The notes under the pieces: model-generated
The model's database searches: none
What the model was told of the DNA's origin: nothing
The model's input: the letters and a program-made list of their open reading frames with translations, nothing else
Shown: one piece after another, positions 50,804 to 58,797 of the stretch
Numbering within the stretch: position 1 is the first letter of the stretch
Layout: each line of letters starts with the position of its first letter
Program-made: the position numbers and the translations under genes
Assembly (NCBI GenBank): GCA_001872455.1
Contig: MNXJ01000029.1
Coordinates: 1-64,000, forward strand
Direction: 5' to 3'
Source of the DNA: Anaerolineae bacterium CG2_30_57_67
GTDB taxonomy: Bacteria; Chloroflexota; Anaerolineae; Anaerolineales; Villigracilaceae
DNA: 64,000 nucleotides

Positions 50804-51702
50804 CACTCAGCCTGCGCGCCCGCTTTTGGCGTTTTGTGTTGCGCCAAACCGTCAAAAAACGCCGCCTGACCATTGAGCAGCATCGTATCAGCGGGGCGCA
50901 GATGGCGGCATTTTTTCGCCTGCCTCCACAGGTGCAGGTGGAAAAAACCGTTGTCGCCGGGCTGCCCGCCGCCTGGATTCGCCCAAACGCGGCAGACCCG
51001 CGCCGCGTCCTGCTCCACCTGCACGGCGGCGGCTATGTCACCGGCTCGATTGACTCGCACCTGATGCTGTGCGCGCCGCTGGCGCAAACGCTGGAGATGA
51101 ACCTGCTGCTGCCCGAATACCGCCTCGCGCCGGAAAATCCCTTCCCGGCGGCGCTGGAAGATGCGCTGACGGCCTATCGCTGGCTGCTGGCGCAGGGCGC
51201 GGAGAGCATCGTCGTCAGTGGCGACTCGGCGGGCGGCGGGCTGGCGCTCGCGCTGACGCTGGCCCTGCGCGAGGCGGGCGACCCGCTTCCAGCGGCGGTC
51301 ATCTGCCTTTCGCCCTGGGCCGACCTGACCCATCAGGGCCAGAGTCATGTCACCCGGCTGGAATCCGAGGTCGTGTTGACGACGGAGACGCTGGAAGAAT
51401 GGGCGGCATGCTATGCTGGCGCGGCGAACCTGACCAACCCACTGATTTCGCCGGTCTATGCCGATTTTCACGGCTTTCCGCCGCTACTGATTCAGGTCGG
51501 CAGCGAGGAAATTTTATTGGACGACGCCCGCGCGCTGGCCGAAAAAGCCCGCGCGGCAGGCGTCTGCGTGGAACTGCGCATTTGGGATGGCCTCTGGCAC
51601 GTCTGGCCGGCGCTGGGAGCGCTCATCCCCGAAAGCGGCCAGGCCTTCAATGAAATCAAAGAATTCCTCCACGCCCAACCGCCCAACCGCATAACCGCAT
51701 AA
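50800..51702 (+). CDS. Alpha/beta hydrolase, hormone-sensitive-lipase type
   Basis: A 300-residue esterase-like protein. The oxyanion motif is LLHLHGGGYVTGS, the nucleophile is in VSGDSAGGGLAL, and the acid and His lie in LLIQVGSEEILLDDA and WDGLWHVWPALG. Coupled to pyrC by ATGA and followed by pyrB, so it is translated within the pyrimidine operon, but no step of the pathway needs such an enzyme. Its last codons and stop are part of an 8-bp repeat array. Confidence 0.85.
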   Translation: MTLSLRARFWRFVLRQTVKKRRLTIEQHRISGAQMAAFFRLPPQVQVEKTVVAGLPAAWIRPNAADPRRVLLHLHGGGYVTGSIDSHLMLCAPLAQTLEMNLLLPEYRLAPENPFPAALEDALTAYRWLLAQGAESIVVSGDSAGGGLALALTLALREAGDPLPAAVICLSPWADLTHQGQSHVTRLESEVVLTTETLEEWAACYAGAANLTNPLISPVYADFHGFPPLLIQVGSEEILLDDARALAEKARAAGVCVELRIWDGLWHVWPALGALIPESGQAFNEIKEFLHAQPPNRITA

Positions 51703-51772
51703 CCGCATAACTGAGCAACCGGATAACCGGATAACTGAACAACCGGATAACTGAACAACCGTCTAACGAATT
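51677..51772. repeat. Twelve-unit 8-bp tandem array
   Basis: AACCGCCC, AACCGCAT (three times), AACTGAGC, AACCGGAT (twice), AACTGAAC, AACCGGAT, AACTGAAC, AACCGTCT and AACGAATT run without interruption. The first three units encode the last residues of the hydrolase, and the array supplies its stop. It reaches to 19 bp before the pyrB ATG. Confidence 0.9.
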
Positions 51773-51791
51773 CACCGACAAGGAGTAAAAC

Positions 51792-52775
51792 ATGCCCACT
51801 CAATCGCAATCCCCGCACCTGCCTTTTGGCGAAAATAAACAAGCCGACTGGTACGGCAAAGACATTTTATCGGTCAAACAATTCAGCCGCGAGGACCTGG
51901 AATACGTCTTTGGCGTCGCCCACGAAATGCGCGGCATGGTCGAGCGCGTTGGCACGTTTGACCTGCTGAAAGGAAAAATTCTTGCCAATTTGTTTTACGA
52001 ACCATCCACTCGCACCTCGTCCAGTTTTACCGCGGCGATGGAACGTCTGGGCGGCAGCGTCATCCCGATTAACGAGGTCAAATATTCCTCTGTCTCGAAA
52101 GGCGAAAGCCTGGCCGATACCGTCCGCACGCTGGAATGTTACGCTGATGTGATTGTGCTGCGCCATCCCGAAACCGGCGCGGCGGCGATTGCGGCCAAAG
52201 CCGCCAAAAAACCTGTGCTGAACGCGGGCGACGGCGTGGGCGAACATCCCACCCAGGCCCTGCTGGACGCTTTTACCATTTTTGAAGAACTCGGCGTCGG
52301 CCAGATTGACGGCATGACTGTCACCATGCTCGGCGATTTGAAATATGGCCGCACGGTGCATTCGCTGGCGCGCCTGCTTTCGCTCTACAAGGTCAAACTC
52401 AACTACGTTTCGCCCGAAATTTTGCGTATGCCCAAAGAAGTGATGGAAGAAGTCGCCGCCAAGGGCATTCCGCAGGCCGAGTACACGGCGCTCGAAAAAG
52501 TTCTGCCCGAAACTGACGTGTTGTACGTCACTCGCGTTCAAAAAGAACGCTTTGAAAACCTGGAAGATTATGAGAAAGTGCGCGGCGCCTATGTGATTGA
52601 CCCCGAAATCATGAAAGCCGCCAAACAGGAGATGATTGTCATGCACCCCCTGCCGCGCGTCGGCGAAATCAGCCCCGACTTTGACGACGACCCGCGCGCC
52701 GCCTATTTCCGCCAAATGGAATACGGCCTCTACGTGCGCATGGCGCTGTTGGCGATGGTGCTGGGAAAAGCCTGA
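51792..52775 (+). CDS. pyrB: Aspartate carbamoyltransferase, catalytic chain
   Basis: A 327-residue transcarbamylase. The carbamoyl-phosphate motif is [29 protein letters not shown] and the aspartate-side [26 protein letters not shown] are complete. AAGGAG precedes the ATG. No pyrI regulatory chain is seen. The N-terminus is about 20 residues longer than in the E. coli enzyme. Confidence 0.96.
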   Translation: MPTQSQSPHLPFGENKQADWYGKDILSVKQFSREDLEYVFGVAHEMRGMVERVGTFDLLKGKILANLFYEPSTRTSSSFTAAMERLGGSVIPINEVKYSSVSKGESLADTVRTLECYADVIVLRHPETGAAAIAAKAAKKPVLNAGDGVGEHPTQALLDAFTIFEELGVGQIDGMTVTMLGDLKYGRTVHSLARLLSLYKVKLNYVSPEILRMPKEVMEEVAAKGIPQAEYTALEKVLPETDVLYVTRVQKERFENLEDYEKVRGAYVIDPEIMKAAKQEMIVMHPLPRVGEISPDFDDDPRAAYFRQMEYGLYVRMALLAMVLGKA

Positions 52776-52787
52776 AAGCGGTAAATC

Positions 52788-52944
52788 GGTTATCCAGTTA
52801 TCTGGTTTACGCGGTTGTCCAGTTACCCGGTTGAACTGGATAACTGGACAACTGAATAACCGGACAACTGGATAACTGAATAACTGGACAACTGAATAAC
52901 CGGACAACTGGATAACTGAATAACTGAATAACTGGACAACTTGC
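52788..52944. repeat. Long 8-bp array with inverted head and 40-bp superrepeat
   Basis: The left part (52788-52832) has octamers GGTTATCC, AGTTATCT, GGTTGTCC and AGTTACCC. The right part (52833-52944) is in the opposite orientation: fourteen units YAACYGRA. The five-unit block TAACTGGA, CAACTGAA, TAACCGGA, CAACTGGA, TAACTGAA (40 bp) occurs twice, at 52841-52880 and 52881-52920. GTTGTCCAGTTA (52814-52825) and TAACTGGACAAC (52841-52852) form a 12-bp hairpin. The array ends 3 bp before the pyrF ATG and leaves no ribosome site. Confidence 0.93.
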
Positions 52945-52947
52945 CTT

Positions 52948-53775
52948 ATGGAATCTTTCTTCTCCCTCCTCAAACGCCGCGTGGACGACTGCTCCTCCCT
53001 CCTCTGCGTGGGACTCGACCCGCACGTTGCCGACCTGCCCGAACCAACCGCCGAGGCGGCCCTGCGCTTTTGCCTGACGCTCGTTCAGCAGACGGCGTCC
53101 TATGCGGCGGCCTTCAAACCCAACGCCGCCTTCTTCGAGGTCTTCGGCGCCGAGGGCTGGAACGCGCTTCGACAGGTGATTCAGGCCATCGGCGAGGAAT
53201 CTGCCCGGACGGGTTCGAGGATACCGGTCATCCTCGACGCCAAACGCGGCGACATCGCCTCCACCGCCGCAGCCTACGCCCAATCGGCGTTTGAGATGCT
53301 CGGCGCAGACTGCATCACCCTCAGCCCCTACCTCGGCCAGGATTCGCTCGCCCCGTTTCTGAGAAATCCCCAAAAGGGTGTTTTCCTGCTTTGCAAAACC
53401 TCCAACCCCGGCGCGGGCGATTTACAGGATTTGGAAATCGTCAGCGGCCCGTGGGCAGATGACCGCCAGCCGCTCTACCTGCACGTCGCCCGCCTGGCGC
53501 AAGACTGGAATACGCGCAACAACCTCGGCCTGGTGGTTGGCGCGACTCAACCCGCAGCCCTGGCCCGCGTCCGCGCCGCCGCGCCGAATGTGTGGATTCT
53601 CGCCCCCGGCGTCGGCGCACAGGGCGGCGACCTGTCGGCGGCGCTCCAGGCCGGTTTACGCGCCGATGGCAAGGGCCTGCTGCTCCCCATTTCGCGCGGC
53701 ATCTCCCGCGCCGAAAATCCCGCCCGCGCCGCCGCCGAACTGCGCGACCGAATGCTGGAAAGCAGAAACCCATGA
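52948..53775 (+). CDS. pyrF: Orotidine 5'-phosphate decarboxylase, type 2
   Basis: A 275-residue decarboxylase of the long bacterial (Mycobacterium/Chloroflexus) type. LLCVGLDPHV begins the barrel, FKPNAAFFE carries a substrate Lys, and VILDAKRGDIASTAAAYA is the catalytic DxKxxD-type motif. LAPGVGAQGGDLSAAL binds phosphate. It makes UMP. The start is directly after the repeat array, with no Shine-Dalgarno. Confidence 0.95.
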   Translation: MESFFSLLKRRVDDCSSLLCVGLDPHVADLPEPTAEAALRFCLTLVQQTASYAAAFKPNAAFFEVFGAEGWNALRQVIQAIGEESARTGSRIPVILDAKRGDIASTAAAYAQSAFEMLGADCITLSPYLGQDSLAPFLRNPQKGVFLLCKTSNPGAGDLQDLEIVSGPWADDRQPLYLHVARLAQDWNTRNNLGLVVGATQPAALARVRAAAPNVWILAPGVGAQGGDLSAALQAGLRADGKGLLLPISRGISRAENPARAAAELRDRMLESRNP

Positions 53776-54377
53776 ACAAAATCAAAATTGCATTAACCGA
53801 CGCCCTGCTCCAAGCGGGCTGTATCAAATTTGGCGAATTTACCCTCAAATCGGGCCTAATTTCGCCCATCTACATTGACCTGCGCCGCATCATCTCTTTC
53901 CCCAAACTACTGGCGCAACTTGGCGAAGCCTACCTGCCCCTGCTCGTTCCGCTGCGTTTCGACCGGCTGGCGGGCCTGCCCTACGCCGCCATCCCGATTG
54001 CCACCGCCATCAGCCTGGCGGGCGGTTACCCGATGATTTATCCGCGCAAGGAAGCCAAAACCTACGGCACCAAAGCCGAAATTGAAGGCGATTTTCACCC
54101 CGGCGAAACCGCCCTCATCATTGACGACCTCGCCACCACCGGCGGCAGCAAATTTGAAGCCATCGAAAAACTGACCGGCGCCGGGCTGAAGGTCACAGAT
54201 GTCGCCGTGCTGATTGACCGTCAATCTGGCGCGCGCGAAGCGCTCGAACAGGCCGGTTTCCGCCTGCACGCCGTCCTGACCATCGGCGAAATGCTCGACC
54301 ACTGGCAGGAAACCGGCGCGGTTGCCGAGGCGCAAATCGCCGCCGCCCGCAGCTTTCTTGCCGCCAGCCGCGTCTGA
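53772..54377 (+). CDS. pyrE: Orotate phosphoribosyltransferase
   Basis: A 201-residue PRTase. ALLQAGCIKFGEFTLKSGLISPIYIDLRRI is the orotate-binding start. RKEAKTYGTKAEIEGDFHPGE is the catalytic loop, and ALIIDDLATTGGSK is the PRPP signature. The start is fixed by ATGA overlap with pyrF (53772-53775); a 60-codon upstream extension lies inside pyrF and is wrong. It converts orotate to OMP, which pyrF uses. The final gene of the operon. Confidence 0.95.
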   Translation: MNKIKIALTDALLQAGCIKFGEFTLKSGLISPIYIDLRRIISFPKLLAQLGEAYLPLLVPLRFDRLAGLPYAAIPIATAISLAGGYPMIYPRKEAKTYGTKAEIEGDFHPGETALIIDDLATTGGSKFEAIEKLTGAGLKVTDVAVLIDRQSGAREALEQAGFRLHAVLTIGEMLDHWQETGAVAEAQIAAARSFLAASRV

Positions 54378-54389
54378 CGCTGCGCCGCA

Positions 54390-54433
54390 AAGGTAGAAGT
54401 CAGAATGATGTTCATCATTTTGACTTCTACCTT
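54390..54433. repeat. Long hairpin between pyrE and pepF
   Basis: Arms at 54390-54410 and 54413-54433 pair at 21 positions, one of them G-T, around a 2-nt loop. The word is AAGGTAGAAGTCAGAATGAT. On the plus strand it is followed by CATCATTCCTATTTTA. It may end both convergent transcripts, but it lacks a tight T-run and its TGATG words resemble other gaps in the window. Confidence 0.75.
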
Positions 54434-54441
54434 CATCATTC

Positions 54442-56205
54442 CTATTTTATTATTTCCAGTTGGTCCACCAGCCCGGCCAACACATCGAAGCCGCCCTGCC
54501 AGAAATCGGCGGAGTGCATGTCAATTCCGGCTTTGCGTAAGACGTTTTCGGGCGATTCGGAACCGCCCGCGGCGAGAATTTGAATGTATTTGGGCTTGAA
54601 GGATTCGCCCTCGGCTTTAAATTGTTTGTAGAGCGCCAGCACCAGCAATTGTCCAAACGAGTAGGCGTAGACGTAGAACGGGGTGTGATAGATGTGCGGA
54701 ATGCTGACCCATTCCCATTTGAATTCGTCGCTGAGTTCGACCGAGTCGCTAAACTGGGTTTTGAGATTTTCGAGGTAGGCCGCCGCCAGTTCGTCCACCG
54801 AGGCGTTGTTTTGCACCATTTCGTGCGCGGTTTTTTCAAAGAGGGCGAAGAAGGATTGGCGCAAAATGGTGGCGTAGTTGTCGTCAATTTGGCGGAAGAG
54901 CATATCGCGGCGCACGGCGGGGGCCTTTTCTTCGGCCAGCAGGCGGTCAACCAGCATCATTTCGCCAAAGGTGGAGGCGGTTTCGGCCAGCGGCAGGCAG
55001 GCGTGTTGGGTGAAGGCGGTGTGATGTTCGGCCAGCATGGAGTGAATGGCGTGGCCGAGTTCGTGCGCCAGCGTGGCGACATCTTCACCGCGCCCCTGGT
55101 AGTTAACCAGCACCCAGGGCGTCAGCGCCGGTTCAACCGTCCAGCAGAAGGCGCCGCCGCGTTTGCCTTTGCGGACTTCGCTGTCGAGGTGATTCTGGTC
55201 AAACACGCGCCGGGCGTGGTTGGAGAAGCGGTGGTCAAACTGATTGAACGAATCCAACACCATCAGCGCGGCTTGCTGAAAGTCGTAGGTTTTATCGCTT
55301 TTGCTGACCGGGGCGTAAATATCGTAGCGGCGCAATTTTTCCATGCCCAGCAGTTTGGCTTTAATTTTGAAGAAGCGTTGAAAGATGCCGGCGTTTTTGC
55401 GGGCGACTTCCAGCAGGGTGTCCACCACGTCGTCGGGGATGTCGTTTTCGAGGTTGCGCGCCGCCAGCGGGGTGGTGTGTTTGCGCAGGGCGACATGCTC
55501 GTTGTGCCAGTCGCGCGCTACGGTCTGATACATTTGGCCGAGGATGGCGCCGTCCTGCCCGTAAACGCGGTAGAGTTCCTGATAGGCGCGGGCGCGCAGG
55601 TCGGGGTCGCTGCTGCGGGCGTAGGTCATCAGCTCGCCGCGCGTCAGTTCTTTGGTTTCGCCGTCCACTTCCAGGCGGAAGGTGTAGCGGTTGGTGATGG
55701 AATCATACAGTTGAGTCAACGCCCCGGCGCCGGTGACATTTTTCAGGTTGATGATTTTTTCTTCCGGCTCGCTCAGGGTGTGCGGTTTTTGCAGGCGCAG
55801 CGCTTCGAGGTAGTAGCGGTAATCGCCGGAAATGTCGAGATAGCGCCCGGCGCTGGCCGCGTCGAGATTTTTCCACCACAGGCTGAAGAACAGGCTGCGG
55901 TTTTCCAGCTCGGCGAAGAATTGCTGCACGCGCCCCATCAGCGCCATGGCGGCCTGGTCTTGGGTATCTGCCGAAAAAAGCAGACCGGCGAAGCCATACA
56001 CACGCACTGCCAGGCGCGTGGTTTGCTCGGAATGCGCCAGAATATCCATGAAATGTTCGGGGTCGAGGCTGGGGGTTAAATCGGCGCGGAAGGATTCGAA
56101 CTCGCTGATGCGTTTTTCCAGCGCGCTGAAAGCGGATTCAAGTTCGGCGGCGTCGGTGGCGGGGAAGAGGTCGGTCAGTTGCCAGGGGGATTGGGTGTAG
56201 GTCAT
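54442..56205 (-). CDS. pepF: M3-family oligoendopeptidase
   Basis: A 587-residue zinc peptidase of PepF type. The active site ATLAHELGHAIHSM lies near residue 380, followed downstream by ETASTFGEMM with the third zinc-ligand Glu. The N-terminal helical region (FSALEKRISEFESFR) and C-terminal SADFWQGGFDVLAG fit. It degrades oligopeptides in the cytoplasm. No regulatory element seen other than the short leader. Confidence 0.95.
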   Translation of the reverse strand: MTYTQSPWQLTDLFPATDAAELESAFSALEKRISEFESFRADLTPSLDPEHFMDILAHSEQTTRLAVRVYGFAGLLFSADTQDQAAMALMGRVQQFFAELENRSLFFSLWWKNLDAASAGRYLDISGDYRYYLEALRLQKPHTLSEPEEKIINLKNVTGAGALTQLYDSITNRYTFRLEVDGETKELTRGELMTYARSSDPDLRARAYQELYRVYGQDGAILGQMYQTVARDWHNEHVALRKHTTPLAARNLENDIPDDVVDTLLEVARKNAGIFQRFFKIKAKLLGMEKLRRYDIYAPVSKSDKTYDFQQAALMVLDSFNQFDHRFSNHARRVFDQNHLDSEVRKGKRGGAFCWTVEPALTPWVLVNYQGRGEDVATLAHELGHAIHSMLAEHHTAFTQHACLPLAETASTFGEMMLVDRLLAEEKAPAVRRDMLFRQIDDNYATILRQSFFALFEKTAHEMVQNNASVDELAAAYLENLKTQFSDSVELSDEFKWEWVSIPHIYHTPFYVYAYSFGQLLVLALYKQFKAEGESFKPKYIQILAAGGSESPENVLRKAGIDMHSADFWQGGFDVLAGLVDQLEIIK

Positions 56206-56241
56206 GGTGGTTTCCTGTGGAGTGGGCAGGGAAAAACTTTA

Positions 56242-57228
56242 TCAGGGAAGCGTGGCAAAACGATTTTTTAGCGTGTTGTAAACGTAATTTTGCCACAACA
56301 GCATGATTTCGTCACGGCGGTAGTCGTGGTTGGAGAAGGTTTGCAGGATGACGCGCCCATCGTAGCAGGTCGCCAGCACGCCGTAGTCGGATTTTTGCTT
56401 TTGAAAAATCCCGGCCAGCAGGGTGGCGTTACTGCCCGGGGCGAGTTTAATTAAATCCCCGGCCTGAGCGCTCCAGTAGATATTGTAATGAATCAGCGGC
56501 ATGGAGGTATTGGGCGCATTGAAAACAGGCTGGTCGGGTTGCAGCCAGTAGATGGATTCTGCCAGCGGCCAATCGCGTTGGAAGCGCACGCCGCAGCCTG
56601 TCAACAAGGGTTTGATGCGGCCTTCGCCCAGCAAGTCGAGGTACCAGACTTCGGCAATCAGGGCAGTGTTCTTGCGTGAAACGCGCTCGCTGATTACATC
56701 CCAAAATTCGCCCTGCACGCTGGTTTTGGATTCGGCACCAACAATAATCAAATCCCACTGAATGCCGGAGTTGAGATTCTCCATGAAGGTGCCCAGCGCG
56801 TCGCCAACGTGGGTATATTTGACGTTCATGCCGTCCAGCGCATCCCGAATCCACAGGCCGATATTTTGGGTATCTTCGTAGACCAAAATTCTGGCGTCGT
56901 CTTTCATCCAGGCGTCAAAATCTGCTGTCGGCGCAGCGGGGATTTCGGTTGCAGTTGGCGCTTCCACCTGGGCGGGCAGATTGGTGGGCGCGGGCAGGCT
57001 GGTGATTTCGACCGTGACTTGAATCGGCGCGGGCGTGGCGGCGGGCGATTGCGCCATTTGAGTTATCTGCGCTGCCAGCGCAGTGGCCTGAACTTCGAGA
57101 ACGATTTTTGTGCCGTCGGCGGCGGTGGCGGCTGGCGGCGCAACGGGCGTGCTGTCGGGCAGGCTGCACGCCAGTATGGAGAAAATCAAAACAGAAACAG
57201 CAAGGGATGTTGATTTGTGGAGAGACAT
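56242..57228 (-). CDS. Lipoprotein with Pro/Ala/Thr linker and unknown domain
   Basis: A 328-residue lipoprotein: signal peptide with lipobox SILAC (C22), then a linker of about 80 residues rich in Ala, Pro and Thr. The soluble domain begins DARILVYEDTQNIGLWIRDAL and continues WDLIIVGAESK and ALIAEVWYLDLLGEG, an alternating alpha/beta pattern that recalls glutamine-amidotransferase-like (ThuA) folds, without a visible Cys nucleophile. Function unknown. Confidence 0.65.
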   Translation of the reverse strand: MSLHKSTSLAVSVLIFSILACSLPDSTPVAPPAATAADGTKIVLEVQATALAAQITQMAQSPAATPAPIQVTVEITSLPAPTNLPAQVEAPTATEIPAAPTADFDAWMKDDARILVYEDTQNIGLWIRDALDGMNVKYTHVGDALGTFMENLNSGIQWDLIIVGAESKTSVQGEFWDVISERVSRKNTALIAEVWYLDLLGEGRIKPLLTGCGVRFQRDWPLAESIYWLQPDQPVFNAPNTSMPLIHYNIYWSAQAGDLIKLAPGSNATLLAGIFQKQKSDYGVLATCYDGRVILQTFSNHDYRRDEIMLLWQNYVYNTLKNRFATLP

Positions 57229-57362
57229 ACGATTCTCCTTTCTTTCCTAAAGATTATTGCACAAAAACGCTTCTGCGCACCACTGAGCTTTTGGGCAATG
57301 CGTCATTTTACACCCCAGCAGCAAACGCCAGTTTTGAAAATCGCCAAAAAAAGTTAACTGCC

Positions 57363-57419
57363 TACCTACCCTCACCCAACCCATCTCCCACAGGGAGATG
57401 GGTTGGGTGAGGGTAGGTA
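57363..57419. repeat. 27-bp perfect hairpin (GGGTTGGG-type)
   Basis: The arms at 57363-57389 and 57393-57419 are perfectly complementary over 27 bp with a 3-nt loop ACA. One arm is wholly C/T/A and the other G/A/T, and the loop-proximal word is ATCTCCC-aca-GGGAGAT. Similar CCCTCACCC...CTCCC hairpins are scattered in many bacterial genomes. It lies in the gap between ychF and the lipoprotein gene. Confidence 0.9.
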
Positions 57420-57430
57420 ATTACACAAAA

Positions 57431-57456
57431 GAACGTTGGTCTTTTGACCAGCGTTC
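57431..57456 (-). terminator. Intrinsic terminator of ychF
   Basis: GAACGTTGGTC (57431-57441) and GACCAGCGTTC (57446-57456) pair over 11 bp with one G-T around TTTT. On the minus strand the stem is followed by TTTTGTG. It lies 26 bp after the ychF stop. Confidence 0.75.
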
Positions 57457-57481
57457 GAAGAAAATATTTTGGCGTTTTTTA

Positions 57482-58537
57482 TCATAGGCTGGAGCGAATG
57501 TGGACAATATCGCCATCTTTGACGATGTATTCTTTGCCTTCCAACCGAAATTTTCCCTTGGCTTTACACTCAACCATGCTGCCGAGGGTAATCAGGTCAT
57601 CGTAGGCCACCACTTCGGCGCGGACGAATCCGCGCGCGATATCGGTGTGAATTTCACCTGCCGATTCGACGGCGGTGGCGTTGCGGCGGGTGGTCCAGGC
57701 GCGGACTTCGTCTTCGCCGACGGTGAAGAAGGATTGCTGGTTGAGCAGGTCATACGACAGGCGAATCATGCGGTTGAGCGCCGGTTCGCTGATGCCATAT
57801 TCAGTCATGAACAGGGCGGCATCCTCTGCCGGGAGTTGGGAAATTTCCATCTCCAATTTGCCAGGCAGGGCCACCGATGGGTGGTCGAGTTCCATCTTCG
57901 GCGCGGATTGGGTCTCGCCGGTGTTGAAAACTGTCAGGATGGGCTTGCGCGAAATCAGGCCAAAGCTGGCGAGTTCTCTCTGCTCATCGGGGCTGTATTC
58001 CAACTTTCGCAAGGGCGAGCCGCTATTCAGCGCTTCCAACAGGCGGGTGAACAAAATTGTCTGGCGCTCGTTGATGGCCTTGTCGGTGCCGCCTTTGCGG
58101 CGTTCATCTACCAGCCGTTCCAATTTGCGTTCCACGGCAATCAGGTCGTTGAGCAGAAGTTCGGTCAGCATGGCGTCAGCGTCGCGCGCCGGGTTGATGG
58201 AACCTGACGGGTGCGGCACGTTATCATCATCGAAAGCGCGCACGACATGAATAAAAGCGTCCATCTGCCCGAGGCTGTTGAGCAGTACGCCAGAGATATT
58301 GCCATTGGCGTTGCCTTCCAGCCCGGCGATGTCGGCGTAGGTCACTTTGGCATAAATCGTTTTTCTCGGCTTGAACATAGCCGAAAGTTTGTCAATACGC
58401 GGGTCGGGAACATCCACCACGCCGGTATGCGTTTCGATACGTCCGGCAGAGGCTGTGGTGGGTGTGTTACTGCGCGTCAGCGCATTATAAACAGTGGTTT
58501 TCCCCGCTTGGGGCAGTCCAATAATTCCTAGTTTCAT
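57482..58537 (-). CDS. ychF: Redox-regulated ATPase YchF (OLA1 type)
   Basis: A 351-residue Obg-family P-loop protein. G1 is GLPQAGKTT (7-15). G3 is YADIAGLEGNANG. The C-terminal TGS domain ends REVVA-like: RGFVRAEVVAYDDLITLGS and YIVKDGDIVHIR. NTGETQ, in place of the usual G4 NKxD, fits the ATP preference of YchF. The ATG at 58537 is chosen; 25 upstream codons overlap the tRNA promoter. Confidence 0.95.
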   Translation of the reverse strand: MKLGIIGLPQAGKTTVYNALTRSNTPTTASAGRIETHTGVVDVPDPRIDKLSAMFKPRKTIYAKVTYADIAGLEGNANGNISGVLLNSLGQMDAFIHVVRAFDDDNVPHPSGSINPARDADAMLTELLLNDLIAVERKLERLVDERRKGGTDKAINERQTILFTRLLEALNSGSPLRKLEYSPDEQRELASFGLISRKPILTVFNTGETQSAPKMELDHPSVALPGKLEMEISQLPAEDAALFMTEYGISEPALNRMIRLSYDLLNQQSFFTVGEDEVRAWTTRRNATAVESAGEIHTDIARGFVRAEVVAYDDLITLGSMVECKAKGKFRLEGKEYIVKDGDIVHIRSSL

Positions 58538-58538
58538 C

Positions 58539-58566
58539 TTGACCTTATCAGTGAGAGTGGTATACT
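58539..58566 (+). promoter_or_regulatory. Promoter of tRNA-Leu
   Basis: TTGACC (58539-58544), 16 bp, TATACT (58561-58566). The tRNA begins 17 nt after the -10 box. The -35 box lies just outside the divergent ychF start codon. Confidence 0.7.
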
Positions 58567-58582
58567 TTGGCGCTGAAAGCAA

Positions 58583-58667
58583 GCCGGAGTGGCGGAATTG
58601 GCAGACGCGCACGACTCAAAATCGTGTTCCGTAAGGAATGTGGGTTCGATTCCCACCTTCGGCACCA
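58583..58667 (+). tRNA. tRNA-Leu (CAA)
   Basis: 85 nt with encoded CCA. The acceptor GCCGGAG pairs with CTTCGGC (one G-U). The anticodon stem CACGA/TCGTG holds the loop CTCAAAA, with anticodon CAA at 58617-58619, which reads UUG. A long variable arm (TTCCGTAAGGAA) and T-loop GGTTCGATTCC mark a class-II leucine tRNA. An antisense ORF over it was rejected. Confidence 0.97.
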
Positions 58668-58695
58668 GATTATACCCCAAAGGATTTTTTCTCCA

Positions 58696-58720
58696 AAAAC
58701 GCCCAAGCGGCGTTTTTTTT
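58696..58720 (+). terminator. Terminator after tRNA-Leu
   Basis: AAAACGCC (58696-58703) and GGCGTTTT (58709-58716) pair around CAAGC, followed by a T-run to 58720. It ends the tRNA transcript before the glgC promoter. Confidence 0.85.
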
Positions 58721-58723
58721 GTT

Positions 58724-58751
58724 TTGGGGACGATGAAGAACAAGATATAAT
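58724..58751 (+). promoter_or_regulatory. Promoter of glgC
   Basis: TATAAT (58746-58751) with a weak -35-like TTGGGG (58724-58729), 16-bp spacing. The leader is about 40 nt and has the ribosome site AGGAGGC before the ATG at 58798. Confidence 0.55.
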
Positions 58752-58797
58752 CCAAGCCAGTGATATTTTTGGTTTTCCAAATTAACAGGAGGCAAAT

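Noticed and set aside
51867-52973. Minus-strand ORF of 368 codons opposite pyrB
   Set aside because: Its N-terminus is translated repeat array (Ser/Val/Gln/Leu low complexity) and the rest is antisense to pyrB.
53592-53771. 60-codon N-terminal extension of pyrE
   Set aside because: It lies in pyrF; the ATGA at 53772 gives a standard-length PyrE.
54580-56079. Long plus-strand ORF of 499 codons opposite pepF
   Set aside because: It is an antisense reading of a complete M3 peptidase with intact HELGH site; composition is skewed to Phe/Val/Gly/Gln, as in other shadow frames, and it has no ribosome site.
58534-58755. Minus-strand ORF of 73 codons
   Set aside because: It lies over tRNA-Leu and its promoter; the peptide is the translated complement of the tRNA.
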